From Rectinema subterraneum (GTDB lineage: Bacteria > Spirochaetota > Spirochaetia > Treponematales > Rectinemataceae), in NCBI GenBank assembly GCA_009768935.1, contig WESA01000003.1, positions 56,324 through 120,323 on the forward strand: 64,000 nucleotides of DNA. Direction: 5' to 3'. This document shows, one piece after another, positions 24,107 to 32,434 of this stretch; the first letter of the stretch is position 1; each line of letters begins with the position of its first letter. The translations under genes were made by a program, and so were the position numbers. Under the pieces are notes generated by a model. That model ran no database searches. It saw only the letters and a program-made list of their open reading frames with translations, and had not been told where the DNA came from.

Positions 24107-26629
24107 ATGAGACTTCACAGAGCGCTTTTTGCAGCATTGATTCTTTTTTTTGCTTTTCAGACCACCATGGCGCAGGATACTCCTGATGAATGGTTCTGGA
24201 ATAAGCCCATCGCTGGCTTTCAATGGGAAGGACTCCATTACGCAAACCGGAATGATCTCGATTCGATGTTGCGGTCATATATCGATGTTGCTTTTACCGA
24301 TACTGTCTGGACTGATATCCAGGCAAAACTTTATGCGCTTGACTGGTTTGACAGCATTGAACCTGTCGCTCTGCCAGCAGGAGATTCAAAAGACAAGGTT
24401 ATTGTCAAGTTCATCGTAACAGAAAAACCCTCTATCAGTTCGATTCGTATCATCGGCAACAGCGCATTGCGGACTTCTGAGCTCCTCGATGCCGCGTCTT
24501 CCAAAAATGGCGCGATTTTCAATGCAGACAAGGCAAAATCAGATACTGTCGCGATGCAGAAACTATACCTCGAGAAAGGATATCCTGATGCGAAGGTTGA
24601 ATTTGAAACCGCGCCCAGTCCACAGGATGCCTCGCGCATCATTCTGACATTTAAAGTCGAAGAGGGAACTGCGGTCATCGTCCGAAAAATCCTTTTCTCC
24701 GGCAATTCTGTTGTTTCCGCACAAACCCTGAAGAGCCAGGTTACGCTGAAAGAAGCCGGATTATTCCAGAAAGGCGCATTCCAGGAATCCAAACTTGCGG
24801 AAAGCAGGTCAGCCATAGAGGATTATTATTCGAGCAAAGGCTATGTGGATGCCAAAGTCGTCGATATTCTGAGGACTTACACAAAAGAGGAAAAAACCAG
24901 CAAGAACTACCTCGACATCACATTTGTTATTTCCGAAGGAAAGCAATGGGTTTTCAGTGGCGTCAGCTTCGACGGGAATACCATATTCTCGACGGAGCGG
25001 CTTTCATCGTTCATTTCTCTGAAGCCTGGCGATCCATTGAACCTCAAGCGCCTTCTCTCCGACAAGCAAAAAATAGACGATCTCTATTATGAATCTGGAT
25101 ATATTTTCAATTCCATCTCTATGTCCCAAACCCGCGACGAACAAGCGGGAAGCATTTCCTTCAAGATTTCAATCATTGAACGCGACCGAGCGCATATCGG
25201 CAGCATAAGCTTCAAAGGAAATACAAAAACAAAGGACTATGTCATTGCCCGCGAAATTCCCCTCGAAGTCGGAGAAGTATTTTCAAAAACAAAAATAATC
25301 GACGGCCTGCGCAATCTCTATAACCTGCAGTATTTTTCTTCGATTGACCCGGAAATCCATCAGGGAAGCGTGGAAAACCTCATGGACCTCGTCATCAATG
25401 TAGAAGAGATGAGCACTGCGCAAATTCAGTTCGGTCTGACATTGACAGGGCTGGGGCAGAGCAATACATTCCCGATTTCAGGATTTGTCAAATGGAACGA
25501 CAGCAACCTTGGCGGAACCGGGAAAAATCTTCAGGTCAACATGACGCTTTCGCCCGACGAACAGAGCCTCGATACTTCTTTTGGGCAAAACTGGCTGCTC
25601 AACAAGCGCATTTCACAAAGCCTAAGCTTTACTATAAAGCATGCCATGAGCCAGACAGCCCAGGATTCAATCGCTCCGATTTTCTCGTCTGAAGATATTC
25701 CCGACCCGTACACTGCTCTCGGAAGTGGTGCGAACGAGTGGAATGGTCTTCTTTCATCGGTGCCAGACAATTACCTCATGAAATATGATGACTACACTTT
25801 CAGCCTCGGGTACTCGCTCGGATACGTGTACAAGATTCCTCGGGGAGATATTGGGCTTTCGGGAGGCGTTTCATCAGGCCTTGGCATGTCTTCGTACGAC
25901 GCGAGCAAATATCGGCCATATGAAAAAGAGATGCGCGATTACAATGGGCAATGGATACTGAAAAATTCCATATTCGGACGCGTCTATCTCAATCGGCTCG
26001 ATTATTGGTACAACCCCGGTAAAGGCTATTTCCTGAGCCAGCGTTTCACCTATACAGGATTTTTGTCAAATGAGCGACAGTTTTATATCAGGTCGGACAC
26101 GAAGGCAGAACTCTATGCGACATTGTTCTCAATTCCCTTCAGTCCTTCATGGGTATTTTCTCCTGTAGTTGGGCTTCATTCGGGAGTGCAGACGCTTTTG
26201 GCCCAGCCCTGGACACCGCTCTCGGTCACCAAAGATTGGGTCTATCTCGATGGAACATTCAGCGTACGTGGTTGGAAATCGCTCTATGGATCGAAGGGTA
26301 CTCTCGTCTGGGAAAACTGGCTAGAATTGCATCTCCCTATTGTGCCGCAAGTTGTAAGCCTCGATGGCTTCTTGGATGCAGGCGCGATGCAGACACAGAA
26401 TGGCTGGGTCAATATGGCGCTCGATTCTCCTTCAGCAGAAGGCGAGTGGAATCTGCAGTGGAAGCATTTCGCTTTCTCGACGGGCTTGGGCGTGCGATTT
26501 GTCATCGCGCAATTCCCCTTCCGTTTCTATTTTGCAAAGCGCTTTGTTTTCGATGGTTCTGCCGTTACTTGGAAGACAGCAGCCGGTTCCTTTGATTTTG
26601 TGCTGAGCATCACACAGCCGTTGTATTGA
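24107..26629 (+). CDS. bamA: Outer membrane protein assembly factor BamA
   Basis: 840 residues. It has a signal peptide (1-23, cleaved near 'TTMAQ'), five POTRA-like units (about 30-440, for example 'ISSIRIIGNSALRTSELL' and 'HIGSISFKGNTKTKDYV') and a C-terminal 16-strand barrel carrying the 'SVRGW' lid-lock motif near residue 720. It is the core of the machine that inserts beta-barrel proteins. AGGAG (24097-24101) precedes the ATG at 24107; a GTG at 24089 directly after the tamB stop is less likely. I recall tamB-bamA order in Treponema. There a skp/ompH gene lies between bamA and mutS, but none is present here. Confidence 0.93.
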   Translation: MRLHRALFAALILFFAFQTTMAQDTPDEWFWNKPIAGFQWEGLHYANRNDLDSMLRSYIDVAFTDTVWTDIQAKLYALDWFDSIEPVALPAGDSKDKVIVKFIVTEKPSISSIRIIGNSALRTSELLDAASSKNGAIFNADKAKSDTVAMQKLYLEKGYPDAKVEFETAPSPQDASRIILTFKVEEGTAVIVRKILFSGNSVVSAQTLKSQVTLKEAGLFQKGAFQESKLAESRSAIEDYYSSKGYVDAKVVDILRTYTKEEKTSKNYLDITFVISEGKQWVFSGVSFDGNTIFSTERLSSFISLKPGDPLNLKRLLSDKQKIDDLYYESGYIFNSISMSQTRDEQAGSISFKISIIERDRAHIGSISFKGNTKTKDYVIAREIPLEVGEVFSKTKIIDGLRNLYNLQYFSSIDPEIHQGSVENLMDLVINVEEMSTAQIQFGLTLTGLGQSNTFPISGFVKWNDSNLGGTGKNLQVNMTLSPDEQSLDTSFGQNWLLNKRISQSLSFTIKHAMSQTAQDSIAPIFSSEDIPDPYTALGSGANEWNGLLSSVPDNYLMKYDDYTFSLGYSLGYVYKIPRGDIGLSGGVSSGLGMSSYDASKYRPYEKEMRDYNGQWILKNSIFGRVYLNRLDYWYNPGKGYFLSQRFTYTGFLSNERQFYIRSDTKAELYATLFSIPFSPSWVFSPVVGLHSGVQTLLAQPWTPLSVTKDWVYLDGTFSVRGWKSLYGSKGTLVWENWLELHLPIVPQVVSLDGFLDAGAMQTQNGWVNMALDSPSAEGEWNLQWKHFAFSTGLGVRFVIAQFPFRFYFAKRFVFDGSAVTWKTAAGSFDFVLSITQPLY

Positions 26630-26760
26630 AATGAATTTGTGAGCTGCCGGGAATAGGGTGCGAGCGATAGATCGCGAGCGGCTCTTGCCGCAAAGCACAA
26701 GCCCTTTCCAAGTTTCCATCGCTTCTTGTGCCGATCCGGGCAGCCCTCTATAATGTTTTC
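26630..26760. other. bamA-mutS intergenic region
   Basis: 131 bases. It includes a small hairpin, GCGGC (26678-26682) with GCCGC (26687-26691), without a T run, and the mutS promoter. No skp/ompH gene or remnant can be seen here. Confidence 0.5.
26726..26754 (+). promoter_or_regulatory. Promoter of mutS
   Basis: TTGTGC (26726-26731), 17 nt and a perfect TATAAT (26749-26754), followed by 6 nt to the ATG. The predicted start site is the A of the start codon, and no ribosome binding site is present. Confidence 0.6.
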
Positions 26761-29448
26761 ATGCCAGAATCCAGCACAATGCTCGAGCAATATCGCCGAA
26801 TCAAATCGCAGCATCGCGGTGAGATTCTTTTTTTTCGCCTGGGCGATTTTTATGAGATGTTCAATGAGGATGCTCAGGAAGCAAGCTCCATCCTCGATCT
26901 TACGCTTACAAAGCGTCAGGGGCAGCCCATGTGCGGCATTCCCTACCATGCCGCAAAAACATATATCGCCCGCCTGTTGAAAGCCGGCAAGAAAGTCGCA
27001 ATTTGTGAGCAAAAGACTATCCAGGGCAGACGCGGCCTCATGGATAGAGATGTTGTCGAAGTCATCACCCCGGGTACTGTAGTCGAAGACGATTTTCTCG
27101 AACAGAGCGCAAATAATTATCTCGCCGATATTTGTTTGCTGCATGGGCGATTGTGCTTTGCCTACCTTGATGTTTCGACCGGAGAATTCAGGGCGCATTC
27201 CCTTCCATTTGATGACCGCAGCAAAGAGGTTCTTCGCGCTGAATTGTATCGGCTTTCGCCGCGCGAGTTGCTCGTTCAGCAATCCCTGCTCGATCAGGCC
27301 AATTTTCTCCAGGTAATCCGCGAAAGCGCAGCTATGATAGAGCCTCAGCCTGACTGGACGTATGATGTGTTTCACTCAGCCGATATGCTAAAAAGAAGAT
27401 TCGGCGTCGCATCGCTCAAGGGATTCGGATTCGAAGACAACGATCCTGCCCTCGCTGCAGCAGGAAATTTACTTGAATATGTGCAGGAAATGGTACATCA
27501 AAGCTGTCCGCATATTCGGGCAATACTGCGCTTCGAGCAAAAGGACTATGTTCTCCTCGATGAAGCGACCAAAAGAAATCTTGAACTAGTAAAGAATTTG
27601 AGCGATTCTAGTCGCCGCGATACCTTGATTGAGATACTAGACAAAACAAAAACCGCTGGCGGGGCCAGAATGCTGCGGCAATGGCTTTTTCAGCCCTTGC
27701 GCAATAAAGCTCGGATAGAAGCGCGGCATGAAGCGGTATCTTTTTTGTATCACAATCAAATATTGCTTGGCGATGCGAGAAAGATCCTTGCTTCAGTGCT
27801 GGATGTCGAGCGCTTGATCTCGCGGCTCGCAATGGATAAAGCGCATGCAAAAGATCTGAGAGCGCTGCGGGATTCTGTTGAAGCAGGATTAGCCTTGTTT
27901 CAGTTGATAGAAGCTGAACATCCTCCCATGGCTCTTATCCCGCGGGTGAGCGCTGAAGACAAAGCAGAATGCAATCAGGTCATAGCCACTATTGACAGCG
28001 CAATCCAGGACGATCCTTCTGTGTTGCTCACAGAGGGCGGTATCATCAGAGATGGCTATAACAGCGAACTCGATGAATTGCGCAATTTGCACAAAAATGC
28101 ACAGGCAGTGCTCGAATCCTACCTCGAAGAGGAAAAACAGCATACAGGCATCCAGAACCTTCGTATCCGCTACAATCGGGTAATCGGCTATTATCTCGAA
28201 GTCACGAAAGGCAAGCTTTCAAATGTACCTTCGCATTTTATTCGAAGACAATCGCTGGTCGGCGGAGAGCGGTATACAACCGATCGCCTGGCAGAGCTGG
28301 AAAGCAAAATCAATGGCGCGCAGGAGCGTATCATCGAATTGGAAAAGCGCCTTTTTCTCGAAGTGCGCGAAAACATCAAAGGCAATGTCGCAGCGCTCCT
28401 CGAATGTGCCCACGCGATTTCCGAAATCGACTGCCTTGCGTCTCTCGCACAGGCTGCAACGGAAAACGGCTATACAAGGCCGGTTATGTGCGAAGAGCCG
28501 GTAATCGATATTGTGAACGGGCGTCATCCTGTTGTGGAAATGTGCCTGCCCTATGGGGATTTTGTTCCAAATTCGATTTCCCTTTCGCGCGACAACCAGT
28601 GGTTTGCATTGATTACCGGCCCGAACATGGCAGGCAAGTCGACAATACTTCGCCAGACTGCGCTCATTGTGCTGCTGGCTCATATGGGGAGTTTTGTGCC
28701 AGCTGAAGCGGCAAGGATAGGTTTGGTCGACAAGATTTTCTGTCGCGTAGGAGCCCAGGACAATCTTGCGCGCGGTGAGAGTACATTTCTGGTGGAGATG
28801 CACGAGGCAGCCTTCATTCTCAATACAGCGACAGCAAACAGCCTGGTGATAATGGATGAAGTGGGGCGAGGCACAGGGACGCTTGATGGTGTCTCAATTG
28901 CATGGGCTGTCAGTGAATATCTTGTTGAGCGGGTGGGCTGCCGAACGCTCTTTGCAACGCATTACCACGAGTTGACAACAATGGGCTTGTCCGGACTCCG
29001 GAATATGCGGATGGCAGTAATCGAGCATGATGGCACTGTTTCCTTTCCGAAGCGCCTTGAAGACGGAGCTTCGAGCGGTTCATACGGAATCCATGTCGCG
29101 AGGCTTGCTGGCCTTCCTGATGGCGTAATCAGTCGCGCATCGGAAATAGAGCAGCATTTCCACCAGCTTGAGCGAGGACTGGGGCAGGAGCAGGGCCAGG
29201 TAGAGGAGAATGATGCTGTCCCGGGCAGAATTCCAGCATATTCATTTTCCCCGAAGCCTTCGAAAGAAGCCTATATTCCCGATGCAGAAAGCAAAAAAGA
29301 AAAGCGAGCGCAGATGCGCAGGACTGGTGAGCTTTTCAGCCCGGAAGATCTTGTTCTCTCGGAATTGAGAAGCATTAATCCGAACGAGATTACGCCGCTT
29401 GGAGCTTTGCAGATTCTCTCCGAGCTTGTCGAAAAATTGAAGCAGTAG
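26761..29448 (+). CDS. mutS: DNA mismatch repair protein MutS
   Basis: 895 residues. The mismatch-reading Phe-x-Glu motif is in 'GDFYEMF' (Phe30, Glu32). Connector, lever and clamp domains follow, then the ABC ATPase with 'TGPNMAGKST' (about 619), 'DEVGRGTGTLDG' and 'FATHYHEL', and a C-terminal dimerisation region. The ATG at 26761 was chosen because it gives the usual N-terminus and fits the perfect -10 box 6 nt upstream. A GTG at 26728 lies inside the promoter. Confidence 0.96.
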   Translation: MPESSTMLEQYRRIKSQHRGEILFFRLGDFYEMFNEDAQEASSILDLTLTKRQGQPMCGIPYHAAKTYIARLLKAGKKVAICEQKTIQGRRGLMDRDVVEVITPGTVVEDDFLEQSANNYLADICLLHGRLCFAYLDVSTGEFRAHSLPFDDRSKEVLRAELYRLSPRELLVQQSLLDQANFLQVIRESAAMIEPQPDWTYDVFHSADMLKRRFGVASLKGFGFEDNDPALAAAGNLLEYVQEMVHQSCPHIRAILRFEQKDYVLLDEATKRNLELVKNLSDSSRRDTLIEILDKTKTAGGARMLRQWLFQPLRNKARIEARHEAVSFLYHNQILLGDARKILASVLDVERLISRLAMDKAHAKDLRALRDSVEAGLALFQLIEAEHPPMALIPRVSAEDKAECNQVIATIDSAIQDDPSVLLTEGGIIRDGYNSELDELRNLHKNAQAVLESYLEEEKQHTGIQNLRIRYNRVIGYYLEVTKGKLSNVPSHFIRRQSLVGGERYTTDRLAELESKINGAQERIIELEKRLFLEVRENIKGNVAALLECAHAISEIDCLASLAQAATENGYTRPVMCEEPVIDIVNGRHPVVEMCLPYGDFVPNSISLSRDNQWFALITGPNMAGKSTILRQTALIVLLAHMGSFVPAEAARIGLVDKIFCRVGAQDNLARGESTFLVEMHEAAFILNTATANSLVIMDEVGRGTGTLDGVSIAWAVSEYLVERVGCRTLFATHYHELTTMGLSGLRNMRMAVIEHDGTVSFPKRLEDGASSGSYGIHVARLAGLPDGVISRASEIEQHFHQLERGLGQEQGQVEENDAVPGRIPAYSFSPKPSKEAYIPDAESKKEKRAQMRRTGELFSPEDLVLSELRSINPNEITPLGALQILSELVEKLKQ

Positions 29449-29470
29449 GCAGCGTTAGCGCGTCAACCTA

Positions 29471-30193
29471 ATGGGTATGCGCTTTTTTCATTGTGTTGCC
29501 GATTGTGTTGACGCGATCTTTCCGGTTCGCTGTGTGCTGTGCGGCAGTCTTGTCAGCAAATCTCCTTGGTGGCCAGCCCCGCTCTGTACCTCATGCGAAA
29601 AAACGCTTGAGTGTATAGGTGGGCTGCGCTGCGAACGATGCGGACGACCGCTTATAAGCGAGCAAGGGCTTTGCGCGCAGTGCAAAAATGAACAGTATAT
29701 TCTCATGCACATTTTGCCTGTTTTTGCTTATAAAGGAAACGCTGCTCGGCTTGTGCAATGTTACAAAATCGAGGAACGCGCTTCGCTCGCAAAGTATTTT
29801 TCGCTTCGGCTCGCGGAAATGGTGCCCTTGTTTGCGGAAACAAGCAGCGATATTGCAATAGTTCCTGTTCCGCCTCGCCCGGAGAAGATATGGGCAGGCA
29901 AGTTTGACCAGGTGGGCATACTCGCAAATTATCTTTCGCGCTATGGATACAGAATCTGGAAAGGGCTAGTAAGGCGGAAAGGTGGTGCGGAGCAGAAAAC
30001 GCTCGCGCGTGCCGATCGTCTGAAAAATGCCTATCAGTCATATATGCTTCGTGCAGGATCCATGGATATCCCCGAAAAGGCCTTGCTCTTGGATGATGTG
30101 TGCACGACGGGATCGACGCTCGATGCGTGCGCAGAAATACTTGCAGGAAAGGGTACGACTATTCTTGGAGCGATAGTACTTGCAGCGGATTGA
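29471..30193 (+). CDS. comF: ComF family phosphoribosyltransferase-like protein
   Basis: 240 residues. An N-terminal zinc-finger region has four Cys pairs ('CVLCG', 'CTSCEKTLEC', 'CERCGR' and 'CAQC'). A type I phosphoribosyltransferase fold follows, with the PRPP loop 'LLLDDVCTTGSTLD'. ComF is needed for uptake of single-stranded DNA in naturally competent bacteria, but homologues are widespread in non-competent species. It lies 22 nt after mutS, probably in the same transcript. No other competence gene is visible here. Confidence 0.85.
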   Translation: MGMRFFHCVADCVDAIFPVRCVLCGSLVSKSPWWPAPLCTSCEKTLECIGGLRCERCGRPLISEQGLCAQCKNEQYILMHILPVFAYKGNAARLVQCYKIEERASLAKYFSLRLAEMVPLFAETSSDIAIVPVPPRPEKIWAGKFDQVGILANYLSRYGYRIWKGLVRRKGGAEQKTLARADRLKNAYQSYMLRAGSMDIPEKALLLDDVCTTGSTLDACAEILAGKGTTILGAIVLAAD

Positions 30194-30223
30194 GTGTTCT
30201 GTTTGCTCTTGCTGTTCCGAATC

Positions 30224-30252
30224 TTGACGAACATCATGAAAAACTCTATACT
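30224..30252 (+). promoter_or_regulatory. Promoter of the rimP-nusA-infB operon
   Basis: TTGACG (30224-30229), 17 nt and TATACT (30247-30252). Each hexamer has five of six consensus bases and the spacing is ideal, so this is one of the best promoters in the window. Transcription would start near 30259. Confidence 0.65.
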
Positions 30253-30297
30253 ACAATCAAAATAAAGTTTGAGTGATTCTTTTTTGCGGCATGCGGG

Positions 30298-30324
30298 AAG
30301 AGTCGTGAGAGCGGCTCTTTTTTT
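30298..30324 (+). terminator. Attenuator-like terminator in the rimP leader
   Basis: A 7-bp stem, AAGAGTC (30298-30304) pairing with GGCTCTT (30313-30319, one G-T pair), with a loop of 8 and then a T run to 30324. It lies about 40 nt downstream of the predicted start site and upstream of the operon, as expected for premature-termination control. It could also be a terminator for comF transcripts. Confidence 0.5.
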
Positions 30325-30537
30325 ATTCCCCCGAAAGGCGGGAATCATACCGGTTGCGATAGGGCTTTGTGTGTTGCAACCGTGCCTGCCCGGCAGATCG
30401 CTCCGCGAGAGCAACTGCCGAAATGCGCTTCCTTCCGGCTTGCATAATCATTGACATCGAAGCACATCATAAAAAGAAGGCACGGCAGCAAGCCCGGTGC
30501 AGCTCAAACATGGATGCATTGCATTTGGATGGTGGAA

Positions 30538-30999
30538 ATGAACGGAAAAGAACTTGAAAAAGAGATCGACGACCTGTTGCGCGCTGCTGGGCTTGATCTG
30601 CTGGAATTCTCGGTGACACGCCATAGAGGCAAAACTCATGTGAGAGCAGTGATTTACAGCAGGGAAGGAACAGGCACCGATGAGTGCGCGAAGGCGCATC
30701 GCTTGATTCTGCCGCGTGTGCAAATGCGTTTGGGTGATCAGGAACCATATATAGAGGTTTTCAGCCCGGGCATCGACCGAATTATCCGGACCGAACGCGA
30801 ATGGCAGGCGTTTACAGGCAGCTACATAATGATCCTGACATCGGATGTGCCTGAATGGCGCAAAGGACGCCTCGTAAATTTTGGAAAAGGAGTCGTTCAA
30901 ATCGAAATGAACGAAACAGTAGTTGATATACCAATCGCTTCTATTCAGAAAGCGAAGCTTGATTCATCGCATGAGGGAGAGAAAACTCATGGCATCTGA
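30538..30999 (+). CDS. rimP: Ribosome maturation factor RimP
   Basis: 153 residues. It assists late 30S assembly. Family features include 'ELEKEIDDLLRAAGLDLLEF', 'YIEVFSPGIDRIIRTEREW' and the C-terminal Sm-like barrel. The start at 30538 was chosen because it gives the usual N-terminus; upstream in-frame ATGs at 30514 and 30529 are possible. It overlaps nusA by 11 bases. Confidence 0.88.
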   Translation: MNGKELEKEIDDLLRAAGLDLLEFSVTRHRGKTHVRAVIYSREGTGTDECAKAHRLILPRVQMRLGDQEPYIEVFSPGIDRIIRTEREWQAFTGSYIMILTSDVPEWRKGRLVNFGKGVVQIEMNETVVDIPIASIQKAKLDSSHEGEKTHGI

Positions 31000-32425
31000 A
31001 ATGGCAGAAGCAATTCGACAGCTGATCTCTGAAAAGGGAATTCCGGAAGAGCTCATTATCAAGACACTTGAAGACTCGATTCTTGCAGCCTACAAGAAAA
31101 AATTCGGAACTTCCGAGAATGCAATAATCCGGTTCAAAGAGAATTATGAAGGAATCGAGATCTATGCAAAAAAGACAATAGTCTCGGACGATGATTTTGA
31201 GGACGAAGTGCTGGAAATTCCTCTTGAGGAAGCCAGAAAGCTCGCTGAAGAAGCAGAAATTGGCGATATTCTCGAAATCCCTGTTGATCCCTCGGAATTC
31301 GATTTTCAGTCAGTTATGCTTGCAAAGCAGACGGCTCGGCAAAGCTTGAGGGACATTTCTCGAGACACCTTGTATGCCGAATTTAAATCGAAGGTTGGTG
31401 AAATCATCATCGGATATTACCAGCGCGAGCGAAATGGAACCATTTTTGTCGATCTCGGAAAAGTGGAAGGCATTTTCCCGCGGAAATACCAATCACCGCG
31501 CGAATCCTATCATGTCGGCGACCGCATCAAAGCACTCATCGTCGAAGTTGAAAAGACAAAAACCGGCTTTCAGGTTGTGCTTTCGCGAACACATGCCGAA
31601 TTCGTGAGAAAACTGCTCGAACTTGAAATTCCGGAGATATACGACAAGACAATCGAAATCTTCAAAATTGTCCGCGAACCTGGCTACAGGACAAAAGTTG
31701 CTGTCTACACCAAGCGGACCGATATAGACCCCGTAGGTGCCTGCGTAGGGCCGAAAGGAATGCGCAGCCAGCTCATCAGTCAGGAGCTCGAAGGTGAGAA
31801 AATCGATTTTATTCGTTATGACATCAATCCGAAAGAGTTCATCCGAAATGCTCTTGCACCTGCGCAAATAAAAGAAGTATATATAGTCGACGATGCTCGC
31901 CACATGGCATTGGCTGTCGTCGAAGAGCATGAGCTGTCCATTGCCATTGGCAAATCCGGCCAGAATGTCAAGCTTGCGAATCGGCTCTGTGACTGGAATA
32001 TCGACGTAATGACGGAAGAGCAGTATCTTCAGGATTCGAGAAATGTCGAGCTCAAGAAAGCCGCAGACAGTCTGTTCAGCGCTGAAGAGGAGCAGGGAGA
32101 AGAGCTTCTGCTCAAGGACCTGCCGGGCATGAAGCCTGAATGGATTTTGGCACTCGAAAGTGCGGGAATTCAGTCTATAGAGCAGTTCCTGGAGGCGGAG
32201 GAAAGCGAAATGCCGCAGCGCACCTCCATAGCTGCCGAAGACCTTGCACGTATCCGCGAGATCATTGAAGAGAATGTAGAGATAGTCCAGGAAGAAGCGG
32301 AAGAAGAGGAAACAGAAGCGTACTCCTGTCCAGAATGCGGAGCACCCATTACAATGGATATGGATCATTGCCCGTCATGTGGAGTGGCGTTGAGCTTTGA
32401 GGTTGACGAAGGGCGGGATGAATAA
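30989..32425 (+). CDS. nusA: Transcription factor NusA with a C-terminal zinc ribbon
   Basis: 478 residues. An RNA-polymerase-binding N-terminal domain, an S1 domain (about 130-200) and two KH domains ('VGACVGPKGMRSQ' and 'LSIAIGKSGQNVKLA') are followed by a helix-hairpin-helix-like segment and an acidic linker. The chain ends in 'CPECG...CPSCG' (about 447-466), a rubredoxin-type zinc ribbon not part of standard NusA. NusA controls pausing, termination and antitermination. The start at 30989 has GAGGGAG 8 nt upstream. Confidence 0.95.
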   Translation: MASEMAEAIRQLISEKGIPEELIIKTLEDSILAAYKKKFGTSENAIIRFKENYEGIEIYAKKTIVSDDDFEDEVLEIPLEEARKLAEEAEIGDILEIPVDPSEFDFQSVMLAKQTARQSLRDISRDTLYAEFKSKVGEIIIGYYQRERNGTIFVDLGKVEGIFPRKYQSPRESYHVGDRIKALIVEVEKTKTGFQVVLSRTHAEFVRKLLELEIPEIYDKTIEIFKIVREPGYRTKVAVYTKRTDIDPVGACVGPKGMRSQLISQELEGEKIDFIRYDINPKEFIRNALAPAQIKEVYIVDDARHMALAVVEEHELSIAIGKSGQNVKLANRLCDWNIDVMTEEQYLQDSRNVELKKAADSLFSAEEEQGEELLLKDLPGMKPEWILALESAGIQSIEQFLEAEESEMPQRTSIAAEDLARIREIIEENVEIVQEEAEEEETEAYSCPECGAPITMDMDHCPSCGVALSFEVDEGRDE

Positions 32426-32434
32426 AGGAACGAT

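Larger units (their letters stand above)
30194..30537. other. Leader region upstream of rimP
   Basis: A 344-base stretch without a gene, holding a good promoter (30224-30252), a terminator-like hairpin (30298-30324) and two further hairpins: 30325-30345 (GAAA loop, one bulge) and 30392-30419 (GGCAG/CTGCC outer and GCTC/GAGC inner stems). The predicted untranslated leader is about 280 nt. I see no tRNA in it. Confidence 0.6.

Noticed and set aside
26527..27375. A 282-codon minus-strand frame across the bamA end and mutS start
   Set aside because: It crosses a promoter and two well-supported genes, and the protein shows no recognisable family.
31493..32368. A 291-codon minus-strand frame opposite nusA
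   Set aside because: The antisense frame mirrors the NusA codons; no start signals.
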